Of a stretch of DNA of 64,000 nt, positions 9,096 through 18,265 are shown in pieces. Position 1 is the stretch's first letter; the number at the start of each line of letters is the position of its first letter. The notes below the pieces were generated by a model that worked only from the letters and a program-made list of their open reading frames with translations, searched no databases and was not told the origin of the DNA. The DNA is from Vibrio neptunius (GTDB taxonomy: Bacteria; Pseudomonadota; Gammaproteobacteria; Enterobacterales; Vibrionaceae), in NCBI RefSeq assembly GCF_000967495.1, contig NZ_JXXU01000043.1, positions 123,024 to 187,023 of the forward strand, written 5' to 3'. A program made the position numbers and the translations under genes.

Positions 9096-10004
9096 CGTTT
9101 TGATGACAAAATCCAAACCGCCTACGATCGCTGCAACCTGAGCATCGTTGCACTCTTCATCGGTTACTTTAGGACTATCAGGGTAGACTTCGGTCGTGGT
9201 GCCGTAAGTGCAGTTGGTTACACCGCCACACAGGCCAAGCTTCACCATCGGGTAGTTGATGACGCCATGCTGTACCACGGCCGAGCCGATGATTTCGCCT
9301 TTTTCATCTGCGGGAGCAATATGAGTCACTTTTCTAACTGACTCAATCACCGCTGCCTGAAACTCAGGTTGAGGGTTTTCCGTATCACCCACGGTGTAGA
9401 AGCCATCAGGAATCATACCTTCGATATATTCAATGCCATCACGGGCAGCCAGAGCCGGCCTGAATTCGGTTTCATCTGTGTCTGTCGTTTCATGCAAATC
9501 AATGTGAACCAATACCTCTTGCCCTATTGATGCCACAAGCGCTCTTAGGTTGGCGGATTCTTCTGCAGGGCTGTTGTCATAGAAAGAGCGGTTTGGGTCA
9601 ATCGCTAATGGGTTCCAGCGATTGATGGTCTCGTAACCCCATGGGCTGACACATGGAGCGACGATGATATTGAAGTGTTCAGCGTATTTTTCCATCTGAG
9701 TGTCAGCAAATTTGAGTGCACCATGAACGCCGCTGCTCTCGTAGCCATGAACGCCTCCTGTGATCAGAACAACGGGTTTTGCGCTGTTCCAATTACTGCT
9801 TTTAATGCAAAAAAGTGGGTAGCGGTGTGGATCGTAGGAGAGCGCACCATATTGTTCGATATCGAACCTTGCTTGTAGGGCTAAAATCTTTGGAACCACC
9901 TCTTGATGGTATTCACGTTTGATGGTGGTTTGTTCACGCCAAGCCAGTCGCTCTGCGTCTTGCCACTTTTGACCGGGTGTTCCAATAGGGTAAGAACAGT
10001 GCAT
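9090..10004 (-). CDS. M14-type zinc hydrolase (succinylglutamate desuccinylase/aspartoacylase-like carboxypeptidase)
   Basis: A predicted cytosolic zinc hydrolase of 304 residues. TGGVHGYESSG provides the H-x-x-E zinc motif and VHIDLHETTD the third zinc histidine. NRSFYDNS supplies a substrate-binding arginine region of the M14 family, and a late glutamate (TTTEVYPDS) fits the catalytic position. M14 members of this subgroup remove acyl or amino-acid groups from small amides or peptides; the substrate is not evident. I favour the ATG at 10004 (MHCSYPIGTPGQ) over the one at 10055, because the upstream 17 residues look unconserved and neither start has a strong ribosome site. Convergent with the AraC gene. 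Confidence 0.75.
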   Translation of the reverse strand: MHCSYPIGTPGQKWQDAERLAWREQTTIKREYHQEVVPKILALQARFDIEQYGALSYDPHRYPLFCIKSSNWNSAKPVVLITGGVHGYESSGVHGALKFADTQMEKYAEHFNIIVAPCVSPWGYETINRWNPLAIDPNRSFYDNSPAEESANLRALVASIGQEVLVHIDLHETTDTDETEFRPALAARDGIEYIEGMIPDGFYTVGDTENPQPEFQAAVIESVRKVTHIAPADEKGEIIGSAVVQHGVINYPMVKLGLCGGVTNCTYGTTTEVYPDSPKVTDEECNDAQVAAIVGGLDFVIKTL

Positions 10005-10191
10005 CACTTTGCCTATGTTTGTTATGGAATGTGGGCCACAGCATAAAACGCCCATTTTGGGGAAGCAATCAATATAAGTTGAACCAATATCCAGCCGATT
10101 GTTATTGACCCATTACTGACGAGAATTCTGTTTAAGTTCTTTTGAGGTGGTGTTACATTTGGTTACATGTCGTATTTCAAAGAGAAAACAA

Positions 10192-11094
10192 ATGGCGGGT
10201 GCGAGTCTATTAACCCTGTTAGATGACATCGCTACGGTGTTGGATGATGTCGCTTTGATGTCCAAAGTAGCAGCAAAGAAAACCGCTGGTGTGCTGGGCG
10301 ACGATTTAGCGCTTAATGCGCAGCAGGTATCCGGTGTGGCGGCGGAACGTGAAATCCCTATCGTTTGGAGTGTTGCTAAAGGCTCTTTTCGCAACAAATT
10401 GATTTTGGTGCCTGCGGCATTATTAATGAGTTCGCTCGCTCCGTGGTTGATCATGCCTTTGTTGTTACTCGGTGGATTGTTCTTATGTTTTGAAGGTGCT
10501 GAAAAGCTAGTGGAGAAGTTGTTTCACTCTGGTGAAGAAACGGAAGCCGAAGAGGAGGAACCAACAGGCTCCATCGAGGATTATGAGAAGAGGAAAGTGG
10601 CTGGTGCAATTCGCACCGACTTTATCTTATCCGCCGAAATCATTGTGATTGCGCTCGGCACCGTTCAAGGTCACTCAATGTTGACGCAAATTATCGTTGT
10701 TAGCTTGATTGCGGTGTTAATGACAATCGGTGTTTATGGCCTAGTGGCTGCCATCGTTAAGTTGGATGATCTCGGTTTTTACCTCAATCGTATTTCAAAA
10801 GGTCAGGGCATCAGGGCCTCAATTGGCAAAGGTTTAATCGTGTTCGCACCAAAGTTAATGAAGTTTCTTGCGGTCGTAGGTACAGCGGCCATGTTTTTAG
10901 TCGGTGGTGGTATTGTGGTACACAATGTTCCTGCGATTCACCACTGGATTGAGCCGATTTTACTAAATCTACCCAACCTAACATTGGCGAAAGCCCTGTT
11001 TCCATCGATACTAAACGGTCTAATTGGCGTTGTCGCTGGCGTGCTGATTGTGCTGGCTTGGGGGGTTATTGGTAAGATTCGCCAACACAGCTAG
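10192..11094 (+). CDS. DUF808 (YedI-like) inner membrane protein
   Basis: This 300-residue protein begins MAGASLLTLLDDIATVLDDV, then KVAAKKTAGVLGDDLALNA, the hallmark N-terminus of DUF808. Several hydrophobic segments follow near residues 75-105, 150-200, 225-250 and 275-298, with an acidic EEEE patch around 130. Function is unknown. The ATG at 10192 was chosen because the conserved sequence begins there and a purine-rich AAAGAGAAAA precedes it; the longer frame adds 15 residues of unconserved sequence. The gene ends 3 nt before the stop of the convergent gene at 11098. Confidence 0.88.
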   Translation: MAGASLLTLLDDIATVLDDVALMSKVAAKKTAGVLGDDLALNAQQVSGVAAEREIPIVWSVAKGSFRNKLILVPAALLMSSLAPWLIMPLLLLGGLFLCFEGAEKLVEKLFHSGEETEAEEEEPTGSIEDYEKRKVAGAIRTDFILSAEIIVIALGTVQGHSMLTQIIVVSLIAVLMTIGVYGLVAAIVKLDDLGFYLNRISKGQGIRASIGKGLIVFAPKLMKFLAVVGTAAMFLVGGGIVVHNVPAIHHWIEPILLNLPNLTLAKALFPSILNGLIGVVAGVLIVLAWGVIGKIRQHS

Positions 11095-11097
11095 TTT

Positions 11098-11754
11098 TTA
11101 GTCTATATCGCTCTGTTGATGAGTAATTTCTCTTAGCGCTTCAACCAAAATATCACTACTCTGAGCGCCAGAAATCAGGTGCTTGCGGTCAATAATGATA
11201 GCAGGCACCGCATTGATCCCAGCTTCTAGCCACTGTTGTTCCGTGGAGGCGACCGTCTCTTCCCAACTGCTGTCTTCCAGAACGGCCTGACAGGTTTCTC
11301 GATCGAGTCCAAATGACTCCGCTATATCGAGTAAAACCTTCTCGTCGCTGACATCTTTACCATCGGTAAAATAGGCGTGGAACATGGCTATTTCGAGATC
11401 CAGCTGCAAATCCTGCGATTGTGACCACAATAGAAGCTGGTGGGCTTTACGTGTGTTGTAGATGCTCATCTCATCGGTGAAATTAAATTCAAAACCGAGT
11501 TCTTCACCTAGCGAGGCAATAGTTTGACGAGCCGATATACTTGCTTCTAGTGACGTGCCGTATTTGTCCGCTAAGTGTTCACGCAGGTTCTGGCCTTCTG
11601 GCTTCATTGCCGGGTTTAATTCGAATGGGTGCCAATGTATCTCAGCCTCAATACTGTCTGATAGCGTCATCAAGGCTTGCTCCAGTCGTTTGTATCCTAT
11701 GATACACCACGGGCAAACGAGATCTGACACTATGTCTATGCGGACACTCTTCAT
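11098..11754 (-). CDS. DsbA-family oxidoreductase (FrnE-like)
   Basis: A 218-residue cytosolic protein of the DsbA-like thioredoxin fold. The active site CPWC lies at residues 14-17, followed by IIGYKRLEQAL. A later AVPAIIIDRKHLISGAQ contains the cis-proline loop. There is no signal peptide, which separates it from periplasmic DsbA and fits FrnE-type or 2-hydroxychromene-isomerase-like proteins implicated in oxidative stress. The exact thiol substrate is unknown. It stands alone, convergent with the DUF808 gene. Confidence 0.88.
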   Translation of the reverse strand: MKSVRIDIVSDLVCPWCIIGYKRLEQALMTLSDSIEAEIHWHPFELNPAMKPEGQNLREHLADKYGTSLEASISARQTIASLGEELGFEFNFTDEMSIYNTRKAHQLLLWSQSQDLQLDLEIAMFHAYFTDGKDVSDEKVLLDIAESFGLDRETCQAVLEDSSWEETVASTEQQWLEAGINAVPAIIIDRKHLISGAQSSDILVEALREITHQQSDID

Positions 11755-11962
11755 GATTGACGCCTTTTTCCTGCTTCATGTTTCATTATAGCGAGTGAAG
11801 ATAATTAAATTTATAAATAGTTCAAATTCTACGCCTTAGAACTACTACACCCATTCCGCTTGGTAGGGGGGAAGAAAAAAAGTCTTAGGTTATTATAATT
11901 GTTTCAACTCTTCATCTGTGGATGAGCAGATGATCATGAAAATTGAATTTAAGGAACATGAC

Positions 11963-13315
11963 ATGACCGCTTTTAAGACAGCCAACGTCATTCTTCATGC
12001 CTTCGACTGGCCGTATGCATTAGTGGCTCAACGCGCTGAAGAGATCGTTGCGGCGGGTTATAAATCTGTGCTGGTTTCCCCCCCAATGAAGTCTCTAAAA
12101 CTAGCACAAGGTACAAAGTGGTGGCAGCGTTATCAGCCACAAGATTATCGCGTAATTGATAACCAGTTAGGCAACACACAAGACTTTACAAACATGGTCG
12201 ACGTCCTGAATCAGCGTTCTATCTATGTGTATGCGGATGTGGTGTTTAACCACATGGCGAACGAATCTCATCAACGATTAGATCTACAATATCCGGCGAA
12301 AGAGGTTATGGAGTCTTACAAAAGCGATTCTGACTACTACGAAGAGACAAAACTATTCGGCGATCTGAGCAAACCTTTATTTATTGAAGATGATTTTGTT
12401 GAAGCTTTCGGTATTGAAGATTGGCAAGACAAGTGGCAGGTGCAAAATGGTCGCATTACCGGTGGCCCAACGGATCCGGGATTACCAACTCTGCGAGTGC
12501 ATCAACGTGTCGTTGAACAACAACAGCATTATCTTAAGGCGCTAAAAGCACTCGGTGTAAAAGGGTTTCGAATCGATGCGGCCAAGCACATGACACTAGA
12601 TCATTTGCAGCAGGTTTGGAGCGAAGATATCTGTGAAGGTATTCATATCTTTGGCGAAATTATTACAGACGGTGGAGCTACCAAGCCCGAGTATGACATT
12701 TTTCTCGAGCCGTTTTTGGCTCAAACACGTTTGGGAGCGTATGATTTTCCTCTATTCCAGACTATGTTTGATGCATTTGAAGCCAAAGGAAGTCTCAAGA
12801 GCTTGGTTAACCCTTATTGTTTTGGCCAAGCACTGTCTGAGAATCGAGCGATTACTTTTGCGATTACACATGACATACCTAACAACGATGTGTTTGCTAA
12901 TTTAGTGATGCCAGACAAAACAGAATGGCTGGCATACAGCTACATCTTGGGCAGAGATGGTGGTGTCCCGTTGGTTTATACCGATCTTGATACCAGTGGT
13001 TTGAAAGGAGTTGATGGTAAACCACGTTGGGTAGACGCTTGGAATGATGAGCGAATGACTGCCCGAATTCGTTTTTATAACTTAATGCATGGTAAAACGA
13101 TGCGGTTGATCGAGGCATCTGATGATCTTTTAGTGTTCTCACGAGGGGAGCATGGCATGGTGGTGATCAATAAATCGAGGCGTCCCCAGAAGGTCGAGGT
13201 GCCGGCGAGTGGGGAATGGTTAGACTTGCTATCTGGTGAAAGCCATTCAAGCCAACTTAGTCGTTTGAGTATCGTGGTTAATGGTGAAGAGAGCCTAATG
13301 TTGCTGAAACAATAA
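11963..13315 (+). CDS. Cytoplasmic GH13 alpha-amylase-family enzyme
   Basis: This is a 450-residue glycoside hydrolase family 13 protein without a signal peptide. It shows the usual conserved blocks: DVVFNHMA, GFRIDAAKHM with the nucleophile aspartate, IFGEII with the acid/base glutamate, and ITHDIPNND with the transition-state histidine-aspartate. The C-terminal 80 residues form a small beta domain. It probably cleaves or transfers alpha-glucosidic bonds in intracellular malto-oligosaccharides; hydrolase and transferase cannot be told apart here. The start is the ATG at 11963, with AAGGA 7 nt upstream. The longer frame from 11918 overlaps that ribosome site. Confidence 0.85.
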   Translation: MTAFKTANVILHAFDWPYALVAQRAEEIVAAGYKSVLVSPPMKSLKLAQGTKWWQRYQPQDYRVIDNQLGNTQDFTNMVDVLNQRSIYVYADVVFNHMANESHQRLDLQYPAKEVMESYKSDSDYYEETKLFGDLSKPLFIEDDFVEAFGIEDWQDKWQVQNGRITGGPTDPGLPTLRVHQRVVEQQQHYLKALKALGVKGFRIDAAKHMTLDHLQQVWSEDICEGIHIFGEIITDGGATKPEYDIFLEPFLAQTRLGAYDFPLFQTMFDAFEAKGSLKSLVNPYCFGQALSENRAITFAITHDIPNNDVFANLVMPDKTEWLAYSYILGRDGGVPLVYTDLDTSGLKGVDGKPRWVDAWNDERMTARIRFYNLMHGKTMRLIEASDDLLVFSRGEHGMVVINKSRRPQKVEVPASGEWLDLLSGESHSSQLSRLSIVVNGEESLMLLKQ

Positions 13316-13317
13316 AA

Positions 13318-13339
13318 AGCCCTCCCAATACGGAGGGCT
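13318..13339 (-). terminator. Terminator between GH13 and chemoreceptor genes
   Basis: AGCCCTCC (13318-13325) and GGAGGGCT (13332-13339) form the stem. The T tract lies on the minus strand, so it chiefly ends the chemoreceptor transcript, though the convergent GH13 gene may share it. Confidence 0.85.
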
Positions 13340-13346
13340 ACAGCGT

Positions 13347-15215
13347 TTATACTTTAAACTTGTTGAGAATGGCATCCTGCTCGCGAATGTTTTCGGTTTG
13401 AGCCTGCATGGCAATATTGGCGTTCTCAGCGGCGTCTGCTACCTGAACAGATAGGTCTTTGATTTTGACGGTATTGCTGTTTATTTCTTCGGCCACCAAG
13501 CTCTGTTCTTCCGCCGCTGAAGCAATTTGAATGTTCATGTCACTGATGGCTTGGATCGCATCGCGAATGCTATTCAGGGCTGCGTTAGCCTCTTCAGCAC
13601 GCAGCACCGCATTGCTGGCGGTCTCTTTGCTCATGTTCATTGCCCCAGCTACTGCAGTTGCTCCTGATTGCAACTGTTCGATCATATTGCGAATTTCAGT
13701 GGTGGACTCTTGCGTTCTTTGAGCTAACGTTCGAACTTCATCTGCTACAACCGCAAACCCTCGTCCCGACTCACCAGCACGCGCTGCTTCTATCGCCGCG
13801 TTGAGTGCGAGTAGGTTAGTTTGATCTGCAATATCATTGATAACTTTCAGAATGGTTTCAATGTTCCCAGTTGCGGACTCAAGCGTTTTTACTTCTTCAA
13901 CGGCTTCATCAATACGTTGTGATAATTCTGTAATAGCGCCCGTTGTATCTCCTACGACACGTGTGCCCACTTCGGTTGCTTCATCGGCATCTTTTGCTGC
14001 CGATGCTGCTCCCTGCGCATTGTTAGCAACATCGCCTGACGTTGTTGCCATTTCGTGCATAGCGGTCGCAAGTTGTTCCAGCTCCCTTAGCTGATCTTGC
14101 ATAGCAGCGGCTGACTCTTGTAACCCCATCGAGGTCATCTCAGAGCCGCGTAGAATTTCTTCTCCAATAGCCTTGGACTGAATAATCTGTTGCTGGAGGC
14201 GACCTGTAAATGAGTTAAACCCTGCCGCCAGTGATGAAAATTCTTGATCGGTATTGGTATCGAGACGCTGAGTGAGGTCACCCTCACCAGAAGCCACATC
14301 CTGAATCGCACTATTCAGTGCGCCAAGTGGCCTCATCAGTGCAGTCATCAAGACGAGCAGAATGACGACGCTAATGATCAAGGCTACGACAGTGTAGATA
14401 ATTGAGCTGTTGCGCAAGTCCGCCAATGATTGATAGGCCACTTCTTCATCTAGAACAACGCCGATGTACCAATCTTCTCCTGGGACTTTAGAGAAGTCGA
14501 GGGTGTAATCTTTACCCTCGATAGAGACTTGTTGTGGATCTTCCTGAATACCAGCGTTACCTAAGAAGTCCTTCATTGGTTTGCCGTTAAGTTCGGTTTG
14601 AGGGTGCGCAATGGTGGTCCCATCGCCGGCGACAATGAACACGTATCCTGCATTGAAAAGCTGTACTTTGTTCACGACATCGGCTAGACCTGCAAGGCTA
14701 ACGTCGTAGAATATCGCGCCAATGAACTTCCCGCTGTCGTTCACCGGAGTGGCAATCGACACGAGAATCTCCCCGGTTGCCGAGTCCGCATAAGGAGCCG
14801 TAATAATGAGCTTACCGGCATTTTTCGCATCGATGTACCAAGGGCGAGCTCGTGGGTCCCAAGTAGGGCCAGGATTCCAAGAAGGATCGTTATTAATGTT
14901 TGAACCATCTTTTTCGAAGCCCAGTCCGGCTAATAGGAAGGTCTCTTTAACTATTGGGCGAGTAATGACGGTTTCCATGGCGTCCAAAGCAAGGTTGGAC
15001 TCCAACATACTGGTGGCATAGCTAGCAATGGCTTTTCGCCCATTAATCTCTGCGGCCGTTGTGTCTCTGACGCCATCGACGATTTCTGCGACACTAGAGG
15101 TGACCTGAGATTTAATTTTTGTTTGGACCGTGTAGTATTGCTGTAGGGTAAGTAAAGTGACTGTGGCCAGTAAAAGGAGAGAGGATGCCGCCACAATTTT
15201 ATGGCTGAATTTCAT
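13347..15215 (-). CDS. Methyl-accepting chemotaxis protein, dCache type
   Basis: A 622-residue chemoreceptor. It has a transmembrane segment near 8-29, a periplasmic double-Cache-like sensor (about 40-270, with WNPGPTWDPRARPWYIDAKN and AHPQTELNG), a second span near 275-298, a HAMP linker, and a cytoplasmic signalling domain whose hairpin tip reads DQTNLLALNAAIEAARAGE. dCache sensors of this type often bind amino acids or other small carboxylates; the ligand is not predictable. There is no C-terminal CheR-tethering pentapeptide. The gene is single, with its own terminator. Confidence 0.93.
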   Translation of the reverse strand: MKFSHKIVAASSLLLLATVTLLTLQQYYTVQTKIKSQVTSSVAEIVDGVRDTTAAEINGRKAIASYATSMLESNLALDAMETVITRPIVKETFLLAGLGFEKDGSNINNDPSWNPGPTWDPRARPWYIDAKNAGKLIITAPYADSATGEILVSIATPVNDSGKFIGAIFYDVSLAGLADVVNKVQLFNAGYVFIVAGDGTTIAHPQTELNGKPMKDFLGNAGIQEDPQQVSIEGKDYTLDFSKVPGEDWYIGVVLDEEVAYQSLADLRNSSIIYTVVALIISVVILLVLMTALMRPLGALNSAIQDVASGEGDLTQRLDTNTDQEFSSLAAGFNSFTGRLQQQIIQSKAIGEEILRGSEMTSMGLQESAAAMQDQLRELEQLATAMHEMATTSGDVANNAQGAASAAKDADEATEVGTRVVGDTTGAITELSQRIDEAVEEVKTLESATGNIETILKVINDIADQTNLLALNAAIEAARAGESGRGFAVVADEVRTLAQRTQESTTEIRNMIEQLQSGATAVAGAMNMSKETASNAVLRAEEANAALNSIRDAIQAISDMNIQIASAAEEQSLVAEEINSNTVKIKDLSVQVADAAENANIAMQAQTENIREQDAILNKFKV

Positions 15216-15310
15216 ATTCGCCTTCCTATTTCATCTACAAATACAGAGGATATTTATAGATTTATAGTTACGAAATCGATAATCAGCCAGTAACTGAGTG
15301 AAGTTTTCGG

Positions 15311-15925
15311 CTATTTACCTAGAATTGCATGCTCAATTTGTGAGTACATCGCTTCATTGTCGTCGAACAGGTCGGCAATGATCTGCTCTCGCTTCTTACC
15401 AGACTTCATTCGCTTATAGGCTTCTCGAACCGTCAAAACGAGTTGTTGCTCTGCCAACAGTTTGCTGTCGGTATTCGGTGACCACTGGTTAATTATTTGG
15501 GTTAGCTTGCTCTCTTTTAACTGCGGCTTTAAGACGGACAGCTCTGCCTGCAATACAGTTAGAATGTCTCTTTGGGCTTCATGAGTTTCCTCCATCACCT
15601 TCAGCCTATTTAACAAAGCATTAGTCAACTCATTAAGTGCAACGAATCCACCTTGTTTTGGCAGGGGTGTTGTGACACGACAAGAGACTTCCACTTGCTG
15701 AACTTGAGTTTGAGGGAAAAAGGTCAATGCGCATAATACATCAAACGGAATCCAAACTGTCTGACCTGCTTCAATCGCATACTCAGACTTTCCAAGTTTC
15801 ATTAGTGCTAAACCTTGTTCCACCTTGAGTAACATGTGTTTGATACTCTTTTTACGTGGAGTCATGGTTAGATACTGAAATTCACTCTTGTTATGCGAGA
15901 TTGCGTAGTGCATTAAATTGCTCAT
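15311..15925 (-). CDS. Cupin-like sensor protein resembling an AraC N-terminal domain without its DNA-binding domain
   Basis: The 204-residue protein has an N-terminal cupin-like half (GLALMKLGKSEYAIEAGQTV, then WIPFDVLCALTFFPQT) like the ligand-binding arm of AraC regulators. The C-terminal half is helical and charged (VMEETHEAQRDILTVLQAEL; later REAYKRMKSGKKREQIIADL). No AraC helix-turn-helix pair is present, although the basic helical end might still bind nucleic acid or a partner. It is transcribed in the same direction as, and upstream of, the chemoreceptor with a 95-nt gap. Function unknown. Confidence 0.65.
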   Translation of the reverse strand: MSNLMHYAISHNKSEFQYLTMTPRKKSIKHMLLKVEQGLALMKLGKSEYAIEAGQTVWIPFDVLCALTFFPQTQVQQVEVSCRVTTPLPKQGGFVALNELTNALLNRLKVMEETHEAQRDILTVLQAELSVLKPQLKESKLTQIINQWSPNTDSKLLAEQQLVLTVREAYKRMKSGKKREQIIADLFDDNEAMYSQIEHAILGK

Positions 15926-16110
15926 ATTCTTGTATGCTCAAGGGGCGCTAAGGTTAACGTTTCTTGCAGAAAAAGCCAACTTAACTCCGACTTTCTAAAT
16001 AAGCGGTGATTTTACTCTGGTCTGACCTTTTTGATTATGAGAGAAGTATAGCTGTTAATCCCCCCATCTCCGCGTAGAATAGGCGAGCTTTTTATCAGAT
16101 GTAATAAGAA

Positions 16111-17211
16111 ATGACTTCTAAAAACGACCCTTTTGTTGAAATTCGTCCGTACAATGACGAAGAAATTCCAGCGGCGATTGACCGCCTGATTAACGATGAA
16201 GAATTCATCAGTGCAATTCTACAACATCGATTTGCAAACCATGCAGGTTGGTTTAAAGCCTTGATGTCACCAATCGTTAAAGTTTACCTCAAGATGAAAT
16301 GGTCTAAACTCAACTCCGTTGAAGTGATTCAGATGGAAGTAAAGAAGTACCTTGAGCAGACATTGAATTCAACAACTAAGGGCGTAACGTACTCAGGTTT
16401 AGATAAGCTGGATAAGCAGACGTCTTATCTATTTGTCTCCAACCACCGTGATATCGCTATGGACCCAGCATTGGTCAACTACGGTCTACACCAGAGTGAT
16501 CATAAAACAGTACGTATCGCTATTGGCGACAACCTACTGAAAAAACCTTGTGCGACTGAGTTGATGAAGCTAAACAAGAGCTTTATTGTAAAGCGCTCTG
16601 CAAAAGGCCCTCGTGAAATGATGAAGGCGCTAGGTACTTTGTCGGGCTACATCAAACATTCATTGGATACGGGGAACTCTATCTGGATTGCGCAGAAAGA
16701 AGGTCGTGCTAAAGATGGCAATGACTTTACTGATCCGGCGATCCTAAAAATGTTCCACGTTGAAGGCCGTAAGCAGAAGTTAGAGTTCGCTGAGTACATA
16801 AAGTCGCTAAGAATTGTTCCTGTTGCTATCTCTTATGAGAATGATCCTTGTGACATTGCTAAAGCGCGTGAGCTTTTTGAGAAGGCGACAAGCGGTACGT
16901 ATGAAAAAGGCGAATTTGAAGATATTGAAAGTATTATTCAGGGAATCGTAGGCGACAAAGGCCGTGTCCATGTTGCATTTGGTGATGTGATTGGTGATGA
17001 GTTCGAGTCACCGGAAGCTCTGGCAGAAGAAATTGATCGCCAGATACATGACAACTATAAGCTGTTCCCAATTAATAAATTGGCGGCGGGTGATGAGCAA
17101 GTCGAACAGCAGGTTAAAGATGTTTTGGCTAGCAAGCTGAACCAGCTTCCGGAAGGTGCTCAGTCTTACTTGGTCGCAAGCTACGCTAACCCAGTTAAAA
17201 ACCAAAGTTAA
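16111..17211 (+). CDS. PlsC-like glycerolipid acyltransferase
   Basis: A 366-residue member of the 1-acyl-glycerol-3-phosphate acyltransferase superfamily. The acceptor motif appears as SNHRDIAMDP, followed by QKEGRAKDGN (an EGTR-like block) and LRIVPVAISYE. The spacing in NHRDIAMD is H-x5-D rather than the usual H-x4-D, a variant I recall in a subgroup of these enzymes. There is no obvious transmembrane helix beyond residues 45-60, so it is probably membrane-associated. It would acylate glycerolipid or a related acceptor; the exact substrate is uncertain. A strong terminator follows. Confidence 0.78.
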   Translation: MTSKNDPFVEIRPYNDEEIPAAIDRLINDEEFISAILQHRFANHAGWFKALMSPIVKVYLKMKWSKLNSVEVIQMEVKKYLEQTLNSTTKGVTYSGLDKLDKQTSYLFVSNHRDIAMDPALVNYGLHQSDHKTVRIAIGDNLLKKPCATELMKLNKSFIVKRSAKGPREMMKALGTLSGYIKHSLDTGNSIWIAQKEGRAKDGNDFTDPAILKMFHVEGRKQKLEFAEYIKSLRIVPVAISYENDPCDIAKARELFEKATSGTYEKGEFEDIESIIQGIVGDKGRVHVAFGDVIGDEFESPEALAEEIDRQIHDNYKLFPINKLAAGDEQVEQQVKDVLASKLNQLPEGAQSYLVASYANPVKNQS

Positions 17212-17220
17212 AAGATCAGA

Positions 17221-17246
17221 AAGGACGCGATGAGCGTCCTTTTTTC
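17221..17246 (+). terminator. Terminator after the acyltransferase gene
   Basis: AAGGACGC and GCGTCCTT form the arms with a short loop, followed by six T residues. Confidence 0.9.
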
Positions 17247-17252
17247 TATTGG

Positions 17253-17852
17253 TTAAGGTGCCACCGCACCACCAAGGTCGAGTTGAGAAGGCCACTTGGT
17301 TATTCGGTTTCCACCTAAGAATATGTTGCCTTTGACGGTCATCTTGTCTGGAAACTTAGTAATTTTTGACCCGCCAATATAGAGATCTCCCTCAACTGTT
17401 AAACCCTCTGGTAAAGATTCCAATGGTGTTCTAATCACACTTAAATCCCCTTTCACTCTAAAGCGAGGAGGGAGTTTGGTTAAGGGGGTATCTGTAAGGT
17501 TTACGTATCCGCCGACTTTGATTCCTGCTGGCCATCGAACAATTTGCGACGCAAGTAAGTTGGCATAGCCTCTAATATTGACGCCTTTTGCTATCTTTTT
17601 TAGCTGACTGTTAGAAGCGTCTAGACTGCCTTGAATATCCACGCCTTGAGGAATCTCTTTAATGCTGGTTTTGGCAATATTGAGGTTACCTTTTACAACC
17701 AAGCCTGATGGCAGCTCTTTATAAGGTTTATTGCGCAGATCTAAGTTCCCATAATTATCTAAGTGATTGAGAATACGATAATGATCAATCGGCTCACTGA
17801 GAGCAGGTGCAGACAGCAGCACAACGAGAGAAGGCACAAGCCAGTGCTTCAT
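17253..17852 (-). CDS. Secreted protein of eight exact 20-residue leucine-rich-like repeats
   Basis: A 199-residue protein with a signal peptide (about residues 1-19, ending SAPALS). From residue 37 to 196 it consists of eight uninterrupted repeats of exactly 20 residues, starting at 37, 57, 77, 97, 117, 137, 157 and 177. The pattern is roughly L-x-h-x-x-[ST]-x-[IL]-x-x-h-P-x-G-h-x-V-x-G-[NDY]. This resembles short bacterial leucine-rich repeats and would form a small solenoid in the periplasm or outside the cell. No enzymatic residues stand out, and the partner is unknown. The gene is single, between two terminators. Confidence 0.75.
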   Translation of the reverse strand: MKHWLVPSLVVLLSAPALSEPIDHYRILNHLDNYGNLDLRNKPYKELPSGLVVKGNLNIAKTSIKEIPQGVDIQGSLDASNSQLKKIAKGVNIRGYANLLASQIVRWPAGIKVGGYVNLTDTPLTKLPPRFRVKGDLSVIRTPLESLPEGLTVEGDLYIGGSKITKFPDKMTVKGNIFLGGNRITKWPSQLDLGGAVAP

Positions 17853-17932
17853 AGGACAATCCAGACAATGGTTTGCCCTAAGTATTAATGAGGAGTTTGG
17901 TTCGGGTCAATAAAGAGATGAAGTAGTGAACA

Positions 17933-17959
17933 AAAAAGCGGACTGAATGTCCGCTTTTT
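17933..17959. terminator. Bidirectional terminator downstream of the YfcZ/YiiS gene
   Basis: AAAAAGCGGAC and GTCCGCTTTTT form an 11-bp perfect stem with a 5-nt loop, 7 nt past the stop of the minus-strand gene. Confidence 0.9.
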
Positions 17960-17965
17960 AATAGC

Positions 17966-18265
17966 TTAGCGCGCTAGGGAGCGAGTCTTTAGTTCAAAAA
18001 TCAGTTTTTCCGCGCTGACTTCGAATTTGAATCGGGCTGTTAGTTCACTCGAGTCTTCTTCAATAGAAGAGATTTCATACTCTACGCCTTCGCAGACCTG
18101 TTTTGCCAAATCGATGTATTTATTCAGCTCCGCTTCGAGAAGGGCTTTACCTTGGGCAAAAATCGTCACTTCTGCAACATCGTCCCCTTCTTTGATAATA
18201 AAGCCCATTTCGCCAGCGCAACCACATGCTTCACATACGTCTGCTTGTTCTTGTTGTGTGCTCAT
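17966..18265 (-). CDS. YfcZ/YiiS family protein
   Basis: This small acidic cytosolic protein of 99 residues has VCEACGCAGEMGF near the N-terminus, AEVTIFAQG in the middle and KLIFELKTRSLAR at the end, as in the YfcZ/YiiS (DUF406) family. Function is not established; the clustered cysteines may bind metal. AGAGGA lies about 9 nt upstream of the ATG. Expressed alone, with its own terminator. Confidence 0.88.
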   Translation of the reverse strand: MSTQQEQADVCEACGCAGEMGFIIKEGDDVAEVTIFAQGKALLEAELNKYIDLAKQVCEGVEYEISSIEEDSSELTARFKFEVSAEKLIFELKTRSLAR

